A stretch of DNA of 17,265 bases, from positions 1-17,265 of the forward strand of contig LT642273.1 in assembly GCA_900128585.1 (NCBI GenBank). Direction: 5' to 3'. Source of the DNA: Stramenopiles sp. TOSAG23-3 (lineage: Eukaryota > Sar). Below, piece after piece: positions 1-10,000 of the stretch (the stretch's first letter is position 1; each line of letters opens with the position of its first letter). The notes beneath the pieces are model-generated. The model made no database searches, had not been told where the DNA came from, and saw only the letters and a program-made list of their open reading frames with translations. The translations under genes and the position numbers were made by a program.

Positions 1-332
1 TACTCGTATCAATCAAATCAATTTCTTCTTTCTTAAAATAACCAAATCACAGCATTGGGTAAAAAAATAATTTTATTATCATCTCGTCGTACTCTTTCTT
101 CATCATCATCTTCATCACTTCTTCTTCCTACTAAGGAGTAAAATGAAGAAAGTGTCGTAGACGCGTTCAGTTTCTATTGGATTGAAGTGTTCACGAGTTA
201 GTTTTAATTCAATGCTCCACGAAAATAGTAATGAATAAATAAACCCCCTTCTGAAACAAGACAAAAACTCAAAATCGATTCCATCCTTTCACATTAGATT
301 AACATAAAGTTTTTTTGAACGTACACTGTAGA
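1..332 (+). promoter_or_regulatory. AT-rich upstream region and leader of the channel gene
   Basis: I see no gene here. The stretch is AT-rich with CTT/CATCAT-type low-complexity runs around 100-130. If transcribed, it holds three tiny upstream ORFs beginning with ATG at 143, 212 and 231, each ending at a stop before position 243. No TATA element or splice pair stands out. The role as promoter and 5' leader is inferred only from its position before the ATG at 333. Confidence 0.4.
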
Positions 333-3032
333 ATGAGAATGGAAAGCCAAAGGTCAATGTCTAAAGCCGCATCAACGAATAAAGATGTCAGCGACAAAGG
401 GAAACGTTTTCGTGTTTCAGAGCTTGGCAGGTCGGTTGACGGTCAAGAGGATCGTGCTAATCACACAATTATGTCAGGCCGTTTGTTTGGAAGCCTGCCT
501 GTGACCTCTGCATCGTTCAGCCCCACAAGTGGTCTGTCGGATGCTTCTGGTAGAAACGTGGAACAGGAAGATCTACTTACTATCAACTTTTATCATCGGG
601 ACAGAAGAATTCTGTGCCCGCTTGAAGTAGCAGCAAGTGAGTACATGGATAACGTGAAATTTCGCCTTCTGCAACGGTACTACAAGGACATACTTCCAGA
701 GGAAGCAAAAAGTAAGACGGTCAAACCATCGCACTTAAAGTTTTATACAAGTGAATCAAAAGCATTGAGTGACAGCCTACCTGTTCGTGCGTCTGCACTG
801 TGCAACAACGACGTTGTCGAGGTAGTTGTGCGTGGTGCCATGGCTTCCAGTAACGGCAGGGATTTGCAGAAACCTTACGAAACCAACGCTTTTCATCCCG
901 GGGTTAGTAAAATTCTTGATTTTTCACCAAAAGATGCCGGCGAAGAGCGCACGAACAAATGGCTGCTGAAGGCAGCTTTGGATGGAAACGAGAGCGAGGT
1001 GGTGAAGCTGGTGCACTGTGATTCTTGCGACTTTGAAAAACTCGATTCAGACGAACTTGGGAGAACTTGCCTCCACCATTGTGTTTTGCACGGCCTAACC
1101 ACTGCTGTCTACCATCTGGTCACAAAATTTCCGCAGTACCTAAGCACAGTCGACAAACACGGTAATACGAGCCTGCACCTTGCGTGTTCTCACGTAGACC
1201 CTGTAAAATCCGCAATGTACGTGAGGTATTTTCTTGAAACTCTTGGGAGTCAGGACGAAAGCTCGGCGTCTACGCAAACCGTGAAGCTGCTGACGTCGAA
1301 AACAAAAAATGGGCAGACACCTTTGATGATTTGCCTGGCTTCCTCTAACGTAGCAAGCGCAGGGATACTTATTGGTTTGAAGCGGGATCATAGCGGGAAA
1401 TGGGCAGGATATTCGTGCGTCCGAAATGAACTTTTCAAAAATGACACACTTCTGAGACATGTCGCGGCAAATTCTCCGTTTATTCTGCACTCTCTGGTAG
1501 AATCTTGCAGGGAGGAAACTGGCATCTTTAAACACGGGCACAGATTAGTGGTCTATCGATTGAGGCATCTGTTTGGAAATTCTGAAACGCGCGTTCGGGA
1601 TACTCCCATTAGCATTTTTCTTTCAAGCAGAACACCACAGTGTCAAAGTTTGTGGCGACTCAAAGCCCTGCAAATGGTCGTTGAGACTAAATGGCAGATG
1701 TTTGGCCACAAGTCTTTCTACAAAGATATTTTCAGACATTCGATGTTGCTGTTGACGACCGTAGCCGGCTACGCATCTCGCGAGAGTGGGTCCGAGTCTT
1801 CGTACATTGCCTTGTGCCGGGGGGTGTCGGCAGTTCTCTCAGTTTACATTCTGGTGACAATCGAATCGAAAGAGTTTCGGGAAGCAGGGTGGGGGCTCAC
1901 GGGACTGCCATGGCCATCTATTTCGAGGGGTAAACTGGCTGTTATTCCTTCCCGCACCCTGAAAGTGCCGGGCACAGGCCCAGAAGAGAAAAATACTTCT
2001 CAGTCGATTCTTCGCGAATCCCATGGTAGCTCAGCAGACCAAGGAAACGCTCACACACTAAAGCTTACATCATTCCCACAGCTATCTGAGAGCACTATGA
2101 GACCACGCAATTCTTCTTGGTGCGCATATTTTCCAAGGTATTTCTTGTCGTACGCAAACGTAATAGATTTTTGCGGTCTTTCATGCGTACTCGCGGCAGG
2201 AATTCTTAGTCTGTTTGGAAGTGCTTGGTCTGAACCAAGGCAAATGGTTTCATCGGCAGGCTCGCTCCTGCTGTGGGTTGCGTCGCTTCAGCTATTGTCC
2301 GTGACTCGTGCTATGGGAGTCCAATCTGCGATGGTTGAACGCATGGTCGTCGATGTCTTTCGAATGGCAGGAATATATTTTGTGTTCCTGATGGCCTTTA
2401 ATTGCGCATTTTATGGTGTGCTAAATGATTCCAACCCGATGTTTGATGGATTTTTTCGTGGATTGTTCTCTTTGTTTCTGGGAATTCTAGGAGACTATAG
2501 TTTCTTGTACGGTTTGTACACTCCAGCCGACTCCTTCTACTTTAACACGACGGTGCTCAATACGTCTAGGCTAGTGCGTATATACGGCGAAGATTCTGCA
2601 GTATCCCAGAATGTCCGCGTTCTGTCTGAGATCATTTTTATTGGCTTTGGAATCATAATGAACCTTGTGCTGGTCAATATGCTCATTGCTTTTATGACGA
2701 ATTCGTATGAGGAGACTAAGCGCCATAGCGAGTGTGAATTTTTTAGAAAGAGGGCCCAAAGGCTTCTTGTTTTAGAATCGACGCTCGGGCATCATGTGCG
2801 AAGAAGTCTATTTACAGACGTTCTTGATGAAACCCGTGTGTGGGAAAACTGTGACGGCGAAAATCCATTTGGCGAAATTCCGCATATATCGCAAGACATG
2901 AGCGTGAACGACTTGTTCTCTGTGCATCACTCTCCGACTATGTTACGATTTACGGACCCACCGTCGCATACTTCTACCCCGTCGGGCGGTTTTGGGTCCA
3001 GGGCAAACAAGCAATTTCGTTACTTTTCGTAG
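333..3032 (+). CDS. Ankyrin-repeat TRP-like cation channel with N-terminal ubiquitin-like domain
   Basis: Predicted 899-residue membrane cation channel of the TRP superfamily. After a disordered N-terminus, residues about 80-170 look like a ubiquitin fold (an LKFY strand, then LSDSLPV and DVVEVVV). Residues about 205-350 hold ankyrin repeats, including DELGRTCLHHCV, DKHGNTSLHLAC and KNGQTPLMICLA. A pre-S1 helix (VETKWQMFG) leads to six hydrophobic segments near 466-481, 491-510, 603-630, 638-661, 672-699 and 763-790. The re-entrant pore loop lies between S5 and S6 (about 707-727) with filter-like GILGD, Asp721. S6 ends NMLIAFMTNSYEE, as in TRP channels. Sequons at Asn738 and Asn743 fall in the pore-S6 loop, expected to be outside. 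The reading frame is open from a TTG at 315, but I take the first ATG, 333; 339 is an alternative. The S2-S3 linker is unusually long. Ligand and ion selectivity cannot be read from sequence. Confidence 0.85.
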   Translation: MRMESQRSMSKAASTNKDVSDKGKRFRVSELGRSVDGQEDRANHTIMSGRLFGSLPVTSASFSPTSGLSDASGRNVEQEDLLTINFYHRDRRILCPLEVAASEYMDNVKFRLLQRYYKDILPEEAKSKTVKPSHLKFYTSESKALSDSLPVRASALCNNDVVEVVVRGAMASSNGRDLQKPYETNAFHPGVSKILDFSPKDAGEERTNKWLLKAALDGNESEVVKLVHCDSCDFEKLDSDELGRTCLHHCVLHGLTTAVYHLVTKFPQYLSTVDKHGNTSLHLACSHVDPVKSAMYVRYFLETLGSQDESSASTQTVKLLTSKTKNGQTPLMICLASSNVASAGILIGLKRDHSGKWAGYSCVRNELFKNDTLLRHVAANSPFILHSLVESCREETGIFKHGHRLVVYRLRHLFGNSETRVRDTPISIFLSSRTPQCQSLWRLKALQMVVETKWQMFGHKSFYKDIFRHSMLLLTTVAGYASRESGSESSYIALCRGVSAVLSVYILVTIESKEFREAGWGLTGLPWPSISRGKLAVIPSRTLKVPGTGPEEKNTSQSILRESHGSSADQGNAHTLKLTSFPQLSESTMRPRNSSWCAYFPRYFLSYANVIDFCGLSCVLAAGILSLFGSAWSEPRQMVSSAGSLLLWVASLQLLSVTRAMGVQSAMVERMVVDVFRMAGIYFVFLMAFNCAFYGVLNDSNPMFDGFFRGLFSLFLGILGDYSFLYGLYTPADSFYFNTTVLNTSRLVRIYGEDSAVSQNVRVLSEIIFIGFGIIMNLVLVNMLIAFMTNSYEETKRHSECEFFRKRAQRLLVLESTLGHHVRRSLFTDVLDETRVWENCDGENPFGEIPHISQDMSVNDLFSVHHSPTMLRFTDPPSHTSTPSGGFGSRANKQFRYFS

Positions 3033-3207
3033 AAGGCGCAGAAACTTCAAATACGCTAGCAATGACAGGGTTTTGCGCGTTCAAGACTGCAACGCGTGGC
3101 ACTTATTCACTCAACACTTTCAGTTTTAATATAAACATATTGTGTGGTGTGTGTATTATCGTGTCACCCCCGTGCGTTTTGATTTGTAAAATTTTAGGAA
3201 AAACCAA

Positions 3208-3230
3208 AAAATTGATATTATATCAATTTT
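3208..3230. repeat. Near-perfect 23-bp palindrome in the convergent 3' spacer
   Basis: Two 11-base arms (3208-3218 and 3220-3230) are exact reverse complements around one central base. The element is AT-rich and lies directly beside the overlapping poly(A)-type signals between two convergent genes, so either transcript could fold it into a hairpin. A role in 3'-end formation is inference. Confidence 0.6.
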
Positions 3231-3236
3231 AATAAA
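3228..3236. terminator. Overlapping poly(A)-type signals for two convergent genes
   Basis: The + strand reads AATAAA at 3231-3236, about 200 nt after the channel stop codon. The - strand reads ATTAAA across 3233-3228, about 64 nt after the stop of the EF-hand gene; a second ATTAAA lies across 3251-3246. One short AT block could therefore serve both mRNAs. This rests on motif matches only. The rest of the 3033-3296 spacer holds no recognisable gene. Confidence 0.45.
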
Positions 3237-3296
3237 ATGTTGTTTTTTAATCTAAGAGAGAAACTTTCAAGTACGTTAAAAACACCGGTTCTCTCT

Positions 3297-6092
3297 CTAC
3301 ATATCCTCTGCAGCATCCCCAATCATCAGATTTGCAAATGGAATAATGTGCTCTTCCATTAACTTTACCAACCGATCACAAAGCGATTTCTCTTTTTTGC
3401 GAAACAACTCGTCGCTCATCCTTACAACAAATTCGATGTACTGAAGGAACGAAATCCCGTCTTCCCTGGCACTGATAGAGTTGGTATTCGATCTCCTGAA
3501 AAGTTGGGAGAGTTTTGGAGCATCAATGTTCACAATACCTGCGTCAAATGTTAAACGCTTTGCATCGTCCAGCGTCAGTCGATATTCGGTGCCCGTTTCT
3601 TTCGCTGCGTAAGTCAGAAATATCCACCGTAACATTGGCTCATTCTGCGTGATGACATACTGAATCGATTCCATTCTAAACTTTTTCCTAGACTCCTCAA
3701 TATCTAGGTCTTCATCGGCCGCTAGATTTGCAACCGGTTGGCGAAAGTGGGCGCTGGTTCTTCTTATCATTACGGTTCTGATTTCAGCCAAACCCGTTTT
3801 CGTGTCTTGCAACTCATTTTGTATGCCGAGGATATTTTCCTCTAGCTGTACAACAAGAGATTGTGTGCTGCTCAGCTCCTCCTTCAAAGCCTCATTTTCC
3901 TCGTTTAACTTCCTGGTTGCTTCTTGGTTACAGCGTAGAGACTCCAAAGACTTTCCCCGTTCTTCGTTGAGTTTTTGTTTCAGCTGTATAATTTTTTTTT
4001 CCAATATTTGGTTTTGTTTCAAAAGAGCCTGTTCGCCCTGATGCAACCCTGAACCAGGATTTACCCGAGCAGACAGCGGCGTTGCTCCTTTATTACCCAT
4101 CTTTTCAGCGGGCGGTCCTGGTATTCTTTCGTTGGCCGTCGCACCCGCTTTTTCGTCTATGCCTCCCGAGTTTGATGATAGTAACGAATATTTCAATGCA
4201 CTACTCAAATCATCGACCATCTTTTGAGCCCCCTCTAAAAGTGCTGTTTTCTCTTCAAGCTCTTTCCGGAGAGACACGTTCGGTAAGTTCTTTTTCTGCT
4301 TCAATTGTTTTCCTCTTTTGTCAGACGCTGAATTTGCTTTCTGTTTGTGCACTGTGCTAGCTGCCCGTGGATTGTCCGCAAAACGTGCCCTTCTCTCACT
4401 CTGGTATTCTTTTAAAATTATTTCCCCCGCGGCCTCTTTGGCCGCTCGAATATCAGATGCTTTCAATCCTTTATTCTGTGCATCTACCATTGCACTGAAC
4501 CTCGTAAGTTTCTTCCCTTCTTTCTCACGCCGCCCCCCCCTTGTTTGGGAGCCCAAGCCCCGTGATTCTCGTTTGTAGCGTCGCATAGCCCGTCGCTTCA
4601 TCCGTTCACGTCGTTTGGGGTCGCTATTTTTTATTCGTTGCGTGAGCTCATCGTATTCGATCTCACCGCTACCGTCCGCATCTACTATGTTAATCACGTT
4701 CTGAAATTCTTCGTCGGTAAAAACAAAACCCATGTCCTTCAGTAGCCCCGTCCGCAGCTCTTGGGGACTAATAGTTCCATTCTCATCCAAGTCGATGCGT
4801 TTGAACACATCGATGGGGCGTTGCAGCTTTTTTCTCATGTCCTTGTAAAGTTTGTAAAACACCGCGTTCAATGCTTCTTCCCTCCTCAGAACTTCTGGAT
4901 CGGTCAGCATGGATATTTTATCGTTCGTCTCTTTGCTCTCTGGTTCCTCCGGCTCGGTGTTTTCGCTCAGAACCCCTTGGCGTTGGCGGGGTTCGTGCCC
5001 CACTTTTGGGGCACCTCGATGATACGTTGTTTTCGGAGTCTGCGCCTCCGTGTACAATTGTCTATTAATCTTTTTTGCCACAAAGGATTCTATCCTGTTT
5101 TCGTACTCGTCGCTGTCAATATCAACCATCCACGTTGGCTGCCTGCTTTTCATGTGGTACCCCAGGACGTTAATTAGCTGGACAGTTGTGTCTTGCCCGG
5201 GAAGAAATTCACAAATCAGACATCGGATATCTACATTCCCAAGGATGGTCATATTTTTGCATTTTTCGACCTGGGTTACTAGGTGAAGGGTCAATCGCTT
5301 CATTCGGAGAAAGAAAGGATCCCGGATCGATAGATTTGCCCCCCCTATTTCGACTTCAAAAGAATGCTTCTTAAGAGGATCTACATTATCAAACTTTAAT
5401 TTTTGCATCTGCTGCTTTTTTCGCTCTGCTGCGGGGACCGAGACAATATTATTCACAATCGAAAACGGGAGTTTACCTGGCTGCAAGTAAGAGGTGAAGT
5501 AGCACATTTGTCGAGTGGCAGGTATGTTGTACATCTGCAGAACCCACGGTATTTCGCTGGGGTGCCTAGTTTCTGCATGAAGCCATCCTTTCGCACGCAA
5601 AATGAACTCACGCTTCGATATAAACTCGGTGTAACTTTCGAAATGAAGGGCAAACGTCGACGATAGGTTTGACTTTAGCTTTAAGTCTTCGCATACCCGC
5701 GGTATGCTGAGGTGGTCTTTGTAATGTTTTCTAAGCCTATAATTGGATGATGCATACCAAGCCTGCGGAAACTTGTGGTCATTAAAAAATATTGTGTCTG
5801 GAACGTGTATTCGCAAATTCGTAGGAAAGTTCGGGCCGCTTTCCAGGGCTGCGTACAGATTCCCCCAGTGCAAAAAGTATGGCGGTGGCATTCTGAATCG
5901 CAAAGTCTGCAACCGTCGTTGGGTCCAACAGTGCGGAACCGTACTTTCTAAAAGAATGGTCGAACGGTCGTCAATTTCAAACGCTACAGAATTGCTCTGT
6001 TTGACTGCTTCAAGATTTAACAATCGTCCCTTAGTTCATTCACACCATGTGATTTGCCGCAGTTGGTTAAATACCTGAACGGTGAGGATCAT
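3297..6092 (-). CDS. EF-hand, coiled-coil protein of unknown function (probably two exons)
   Basis: Predicted calcium-binding structural or signalling protein, 916 residues in the spliced model. Residues about 1-320 form a globular region I do not recognise; it contains strand-like hydrophobic stretches and may be a C2- or Ig-like beta domain. A canonical EF-hand pair follows: loop 1 DLDENGTISPQE (residues 419-430, nt 4758-4793) and loop 2 DADGSGEIEYDE (456-467, nt 4647-4682), with every ligand position intact and normal spacing. A basic, disordered stretch comes next, then coiled coils near 590-615 and 670-757. The C-terminal domain (about 797-913) looks like a degenerate EF-hand or p25-alpha-like helical fold. 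The long frame opens just after TGA with no ATG until 44 codons into it (MPPPYF). Joining ATG 6092-6090 through 6075 to 6029 gives an in-frame start. Such architectures occur in flagellar or cytoskeletal proteins, but that role is a guess. Confidence 0.75.
6030..6074 (-). other. Predicted 45-nt intron after an 18-nt first coding exon
   Basis: Reading the minus strand, an 18-nt exon (6092-6075) encodes MILTVQ and ends CAG. It is followed by donor GTATTT at 6074. The acceptor ACTAAG ends at 6030, with a branch-like TGAAC just before it. Removing 45 nt joins CAG to GGA in phase 0 and passes the in-frame TGA that otherwise closes the frame. It also removes a short ATG GTG TGA upstream ORF. The splice is predicted by eye, without transcript data. 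Confidence 0.5.
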
Positions 6093-6501
6093 TATAGTGG
6101 TAATAATAATTATTATCGCAAGAAGAAAACGAACTAACGAAGAAAGAACGAATTAATAATAATAAAAAAATAAAAACAGTTGTTGCGGTGGTGGTTGTTA
6201 TCTTTGTTATCCATTGGATGATGCTGTGGTGATGGAGGATGCGTGCTGACGAATTGCATTAGATTTCTTTCATGCATAACGGCCGTGGTGTACATACTCA
6301 TTCGGACACTTTTTCCATAGACTGACTGACTACTATTGAACTAGGAAGGAAGGAAGGAGCTGGCGGCTGGCGGTTATCATTTTTTAATAATAATAAGAAT
6401 ACAGCATTCAATAGTACGACCTCGTTGTCGTCAGTCGGTTTCTATTATTTAGTACTACGAGGATCTATTATAATAGCACCAGTATTATTTATATATAGTG
6501 G

Positions 6502-6517
6502 TATAATTTAAATTATA
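6502..6517. repeat. Perfect 16-bp AT-only palindrome
   Basis: TATAATTTAAATTATA equals its own reverse complement. A second palindrome (AAATTATAATTT, 6510-6521) overlaps it. It lies midway in the divergent spacer and could be a dimeric factor site or simply a product of AT-rich composition. Confidence 0.45.
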
Positions 6518-6660
6518 ATTTAAACTATTTTACTCCTTCATTCTTTTGACCTTGTTGAAAATATTAAAGATTGTCATTTTTTTATATTTAATAGTCTATA
6601 ATAGATTAAGACGGGACAGGACGACAGACAGTTGTTGTTTTAAATAAATAAAAATTATTA

Positions 6661-6733
6661 TTTCCTTCTTCTTTCTTCTCCCATTCTTCCCTTCTTCTTT
6701 CTTCTTCTTCTTCTTCCATTTTTTTTTTTTTTC
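6661..6733 (+). repeat. 73-nt pyrimidine tract upstream of the PDZ-scaffold gene
   Basis: CTT-rich run followed by about 14 T residues. Only two purines, the A residues at 6683 and 6718, interrupt 73 bases. It may be a promoter-associated nucleosome-excluding tract or a simple-sequence expansion; sequence alone does not decide. Confidence 0.7.
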
Positions 6734-6940
6734 GTATAATTAATTATTAAATAATTTAAAATACATCGGTTATTTTTATGAATGATCAGAATTTATAATG
6801 CTTGAGGAACTCACCGTGCTAGTTAATTTTTTAATTTTTTACAGTTGAGAAACAAGTCTTTCAGTAATAGTAATTTATTCCCATCAATTTCATAGAAACG
6901 CATTTAAACGCGGACGTGTTTGCTTCGTTTCCTTGTTCAG

Positions 6941-7001
6941 GTAAACTGCGTCGCCTGTGACGTGCCATGGTTCAAGGTTAAACACTTTTATTTAAATTCA
7001 G
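6941..7001 (+). other. Possible 61-nt intron in the 5' leader
   Basis: TTCAG|GTAAAC at 6941 resembles a 5' splice site, and TTTAAATTCAG ending at 7001 resembles a 3' site two bases before the ATG at 7004. Splicing would remove an upstream ATG at 6967 that opens a four-codon ORF (MVQG, stop). The call rests on splice-site motifs only. Confidence 0.35.
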
Positions 7002-7003
7002 CA

Positions 7004-10000
7004 ATGTTCGGAAACAAAGCCAAAACTATTGTAAAAAAGCTGGAACCATCCAACTTCTTCGCGCTGGAAGAGGCAGATCAGACCGCTGCTTTGGATGCCC
7101 TCAACGATTATGCAACGACGCAAAGTAAACTCAATCAATTGGTGGAGGAAGATATGTTGGGCAGGTTTGGAAGAATTATCCGAGGTGCAAACAAAGCGCA
7201 TCTCTTACCGGCAGTTCACCACAAACTCATGAGCACCGTGCAAACGTTTGCAAAGATTGAAAGTTTTAGGACGAAGTTCGGCGTTGACTCTGGTATGTGC
7301 GGAATATTAATGACCGAAATTGGAAATTTGATAAGTACTGTCGACAGCTTAATATCTTCTTCCGAAGCCGCGGCTCTCAACCAAAATTCTAGGAGCCGCG
7401 AAGTAAAAATGAACATGCGGCTCAAGATGGCAAAACCACACGACCATCCTTTTAAGGTAAAATTTGGAACCGGACCTCTGGGATTTAAACTGACGCCAGA
7501 AAATACAAAAAAGAAGACCGGGGCCGTCATAAAGTCTATAGTCCAGAACAGTTTAGGTGGCAAAGAAAAGTTAGTCAGAGTCGGAGACCGCATCGTTGGG
7601 ATGAACAACGTGATGTTCAAGAATGTTAAATGCGAAACGATAAGAAAGAAAATAAACAAGAGCAAACGGCCCGTCGAAATAAACTTCATAGGCTTGCGAG
7701 ATGGGGAAGAAATAAAAGCGATAGACGAGGAGGCCATCTCTCGGATCGAGGATGAGAAAAAGAAAAGAATAGACAACGAGTTAAAAGCTCAAGGGAAGGA
7801 CTTGGAAAAGATAGCTCTAAAGAAGGAAAAAAAGAAAGGAGAAGCGTACGAGTACGAAGCAACGTTCGGGAAAGGTCCCCTGGGCCTCGATCTCCGATCC
7901 AGGAGAAAAGATGGACGTGGAACCGTCATCAAGGATGTCCTTGAAGGCGGGCAGTCGTCTAAAATGGGGGGGATCAAAGTCGGGCACAGCCTCGTAGGAA
8001 TAAATGGCGAAGACATTCGTAATGATTATGCAGTGGAAACAATACGATTGCTGAAAAAGGCCAAGCGCCCACTTGTCTTAAGGTTTCGGGGGATAGAACT
8101 GATCAGACCGCCAGGATTCGAGTACGAAATCTCATTCCATCCGGGTCCGATGGGAATGGAATTAGAGCCTCGTGAAATTTTGAGTAGCAACGGGGCCATA
8201 GTTGTTAGTATTGCGCCAAATAGTCAAGCAGATCATGATGGGGAGCTGCACGAGGGCCATCAAATTATTAAAGTTGCTGACAAGGAATGCAAGAATCGCA
8301 CGTTGAAAGAAATTAAGAAACTCTTGATTTCCGCTGCTCGTCCCTGTAAAGTAATGTTCCAAATTAGAGATGTGGAGAAAGAAAATGCGCTTGAACGGAA
8401 AAAGGATTTTGAAGCGCAGGCTCGAGTGGAAGCAAAATTAGAGGAAAAACGTGCGCCTGTGAAAACTGTTGTGCTAGAGAAAGGCCCTCATGGCATTATG
8501 CTCGAACTTATCCCTGGGCAGGCCAGAGGAGTGCGAATCCAGCGACTTGCTCGAAGCAGTACGGCTGAAGCGCACAAAGACCTAAAGGTAGGATTAGAAG
8601 TTCTCGAAATCAACAATGAAGATTTTAAAAATCGAGCCCTCGTACCAGCACAGAAGAAGATTAGCAAATTTCCGTACCCGATGACCATTGTGGTCCAAGA
8701 CAGGTGGCTTACCCACTACAATGATGGTAAGCGCCTCGCCGTGGCCGAAAACGAACATAACATATTTTGGTCAGAAAGGAACCCGGCTCTCGACTTCACG
8801 CTAAAAGTTAATCCAGGGTCACCTTATGGTGCTATCGTTGGAACGGTGAAACCAGAAATTCAGCAAGGTTTTGCAGCTATGAATGGATTGAAAGTCGGGT
8901 ACCCGTTGATGCGTATTAATGACGTTGACTGCACTGCGTTGACGAAAATAAGGATTGACGAGCTGATGCGAAACGCAAGAAACAACAGGCCATTGACAAT
9001 TACATTTATGAAAATGACGGATGAAGAAATTAAAGCAGCGGAGACAAAAGGGCACAAGGCGCGGATAGCTGGAATTACCTCGAAAGTGGGGAAAAAGAAA
9101 GTGAATTTGCGTGGCTTGCTGTGGTCCATGGCGCCCAAAGCCAAGAAAGAGATTAAAATGCCTCAGAATGCGGAGTTAGCCCTGGAAGTAATTCCTGAAT
9201 ATGCCAAGGTACTGTTTGAGTTGTGTCTAAATGCTGAATGTGTTCGAGCAACGTGCCATGAAGACTCATTTGAAGTTCTTTGCAAAGGCATTCAAATATT
9301 CAACAAAGTAACCAGTCGCTCAAAAGACACAGTCTTGCCAATGCTTCTAAAACTTTGCTCTGTTTTGATCGATAGCCCTAAAGGCGTGGAGCGATTTCTG
9401 CGTGCTTCGACGCTCTTGCGAATGTGGATAGACACGCTATGGAGTGAAAACAACATAGCTGCATTGCACCAATTAGCTGGACTCCTTTACAAAATTACAG
9501 TCGCAGAAGAGTCGCTTAAGCATAAGGACTACGCACCAGTGTATATTTTCCGTGTAAGTGTAAACAAGTTGAACGATCTGGGCGAAAAAATGCTGGCCAA
9601 TAAAACCGACGGGCACGCGTGCTACGAGACAATCGGGAAAATTTGCTGCTTCATAGTTGAAAAAGATCATTACAGAAAAGATATTTTGGAGGCGCATTAC
9701 AAGCCTCCTGGCTTTGCTGGTTTATGGACTCTTTTAGCGAAGTCCAGAAAGTTACCGGTCATCTCAATTACCACTAGTTTAATTGCATGGGTTAGTCTAG
9801 ATAAATCGCACAGTTTGTATGCTCTCCAACCAAAAAACCCAAGGGCATGTATTGTCCCACCCTTCAACTCTATTCACGTCCTTGTAATGTCCATGCACAG
9901 AACTTCCTCTCAAAACGCCCAGGTAGTCTTTGAATATGAAGCAGTTTTTGAGCAAGGGTCGCTCGGTCTTCAGCTGGACAAGAGGCCAGGTAAGCGAACT

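Larger units (their letters stand above)
6093..6940. promoter_or_regulatory. Divergent promoter region between the EF-hand and PDZ-scaffold genes
   Basis: No gene is supported in this AT-rich spacer. It is expected to contain the start regions of both divergent genes. It holds TAA/ATT runs, a short AGGAAGGAAGGA run near 6343, an AT palindrome at 6502-6517 and a long pyrimidine tract at 6661-6733. A TTTTTTACAG acceptor-like sequence ends near 6844, which may mean that the + strand gene has a spliced 5' leader. No TATA box can be assigned with confidence because the whole region is AT-rich. Confidence 0.4.

Noticed and set aside
315-332. TTG at 315 as start of the channel (similarly TTG at 6023, 6920 and 14786)
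   Set aside because: These are only where the open frame reaches a TTG. In nuclear eukaryotic genes ATG is strongly preferred, and an ATG lies six codons downstream (333), 28 codons downstream (7004) or two codons downstream (14792), or across a plausible intron (6092).
1140-1541. 133-codon antisense ORF in the channel gene
   Set aside because: It lies wholly opposite the ankyrin-repeat coding region and shows no recognisable motif, so it is a shadow frame.
4761-5177. 138-codon + strand ORF opposite the EF-hand gene
   Set aside because: It overlaps the EF-hand loops on the other strand, and those loops are unmistakable in the minus frame; the + frame has no domain.
6418-6475. Apparent similarity to the 16995-17040 spacer (TACGAGGA and TTGTCGTC words)
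   Set aside because: Shared words are 8 bases or so and occur in different order; not enough to claim a dispersed repeat.
7216-7776. 186-codon antisense ORF inside the PDZ gene
   Set aside because: It mirrors the PDZ1 coding frame, is full of Ser/Phe/Ile typical of reverse-complemented Lys/Glu-rich coding, and shows no domain.
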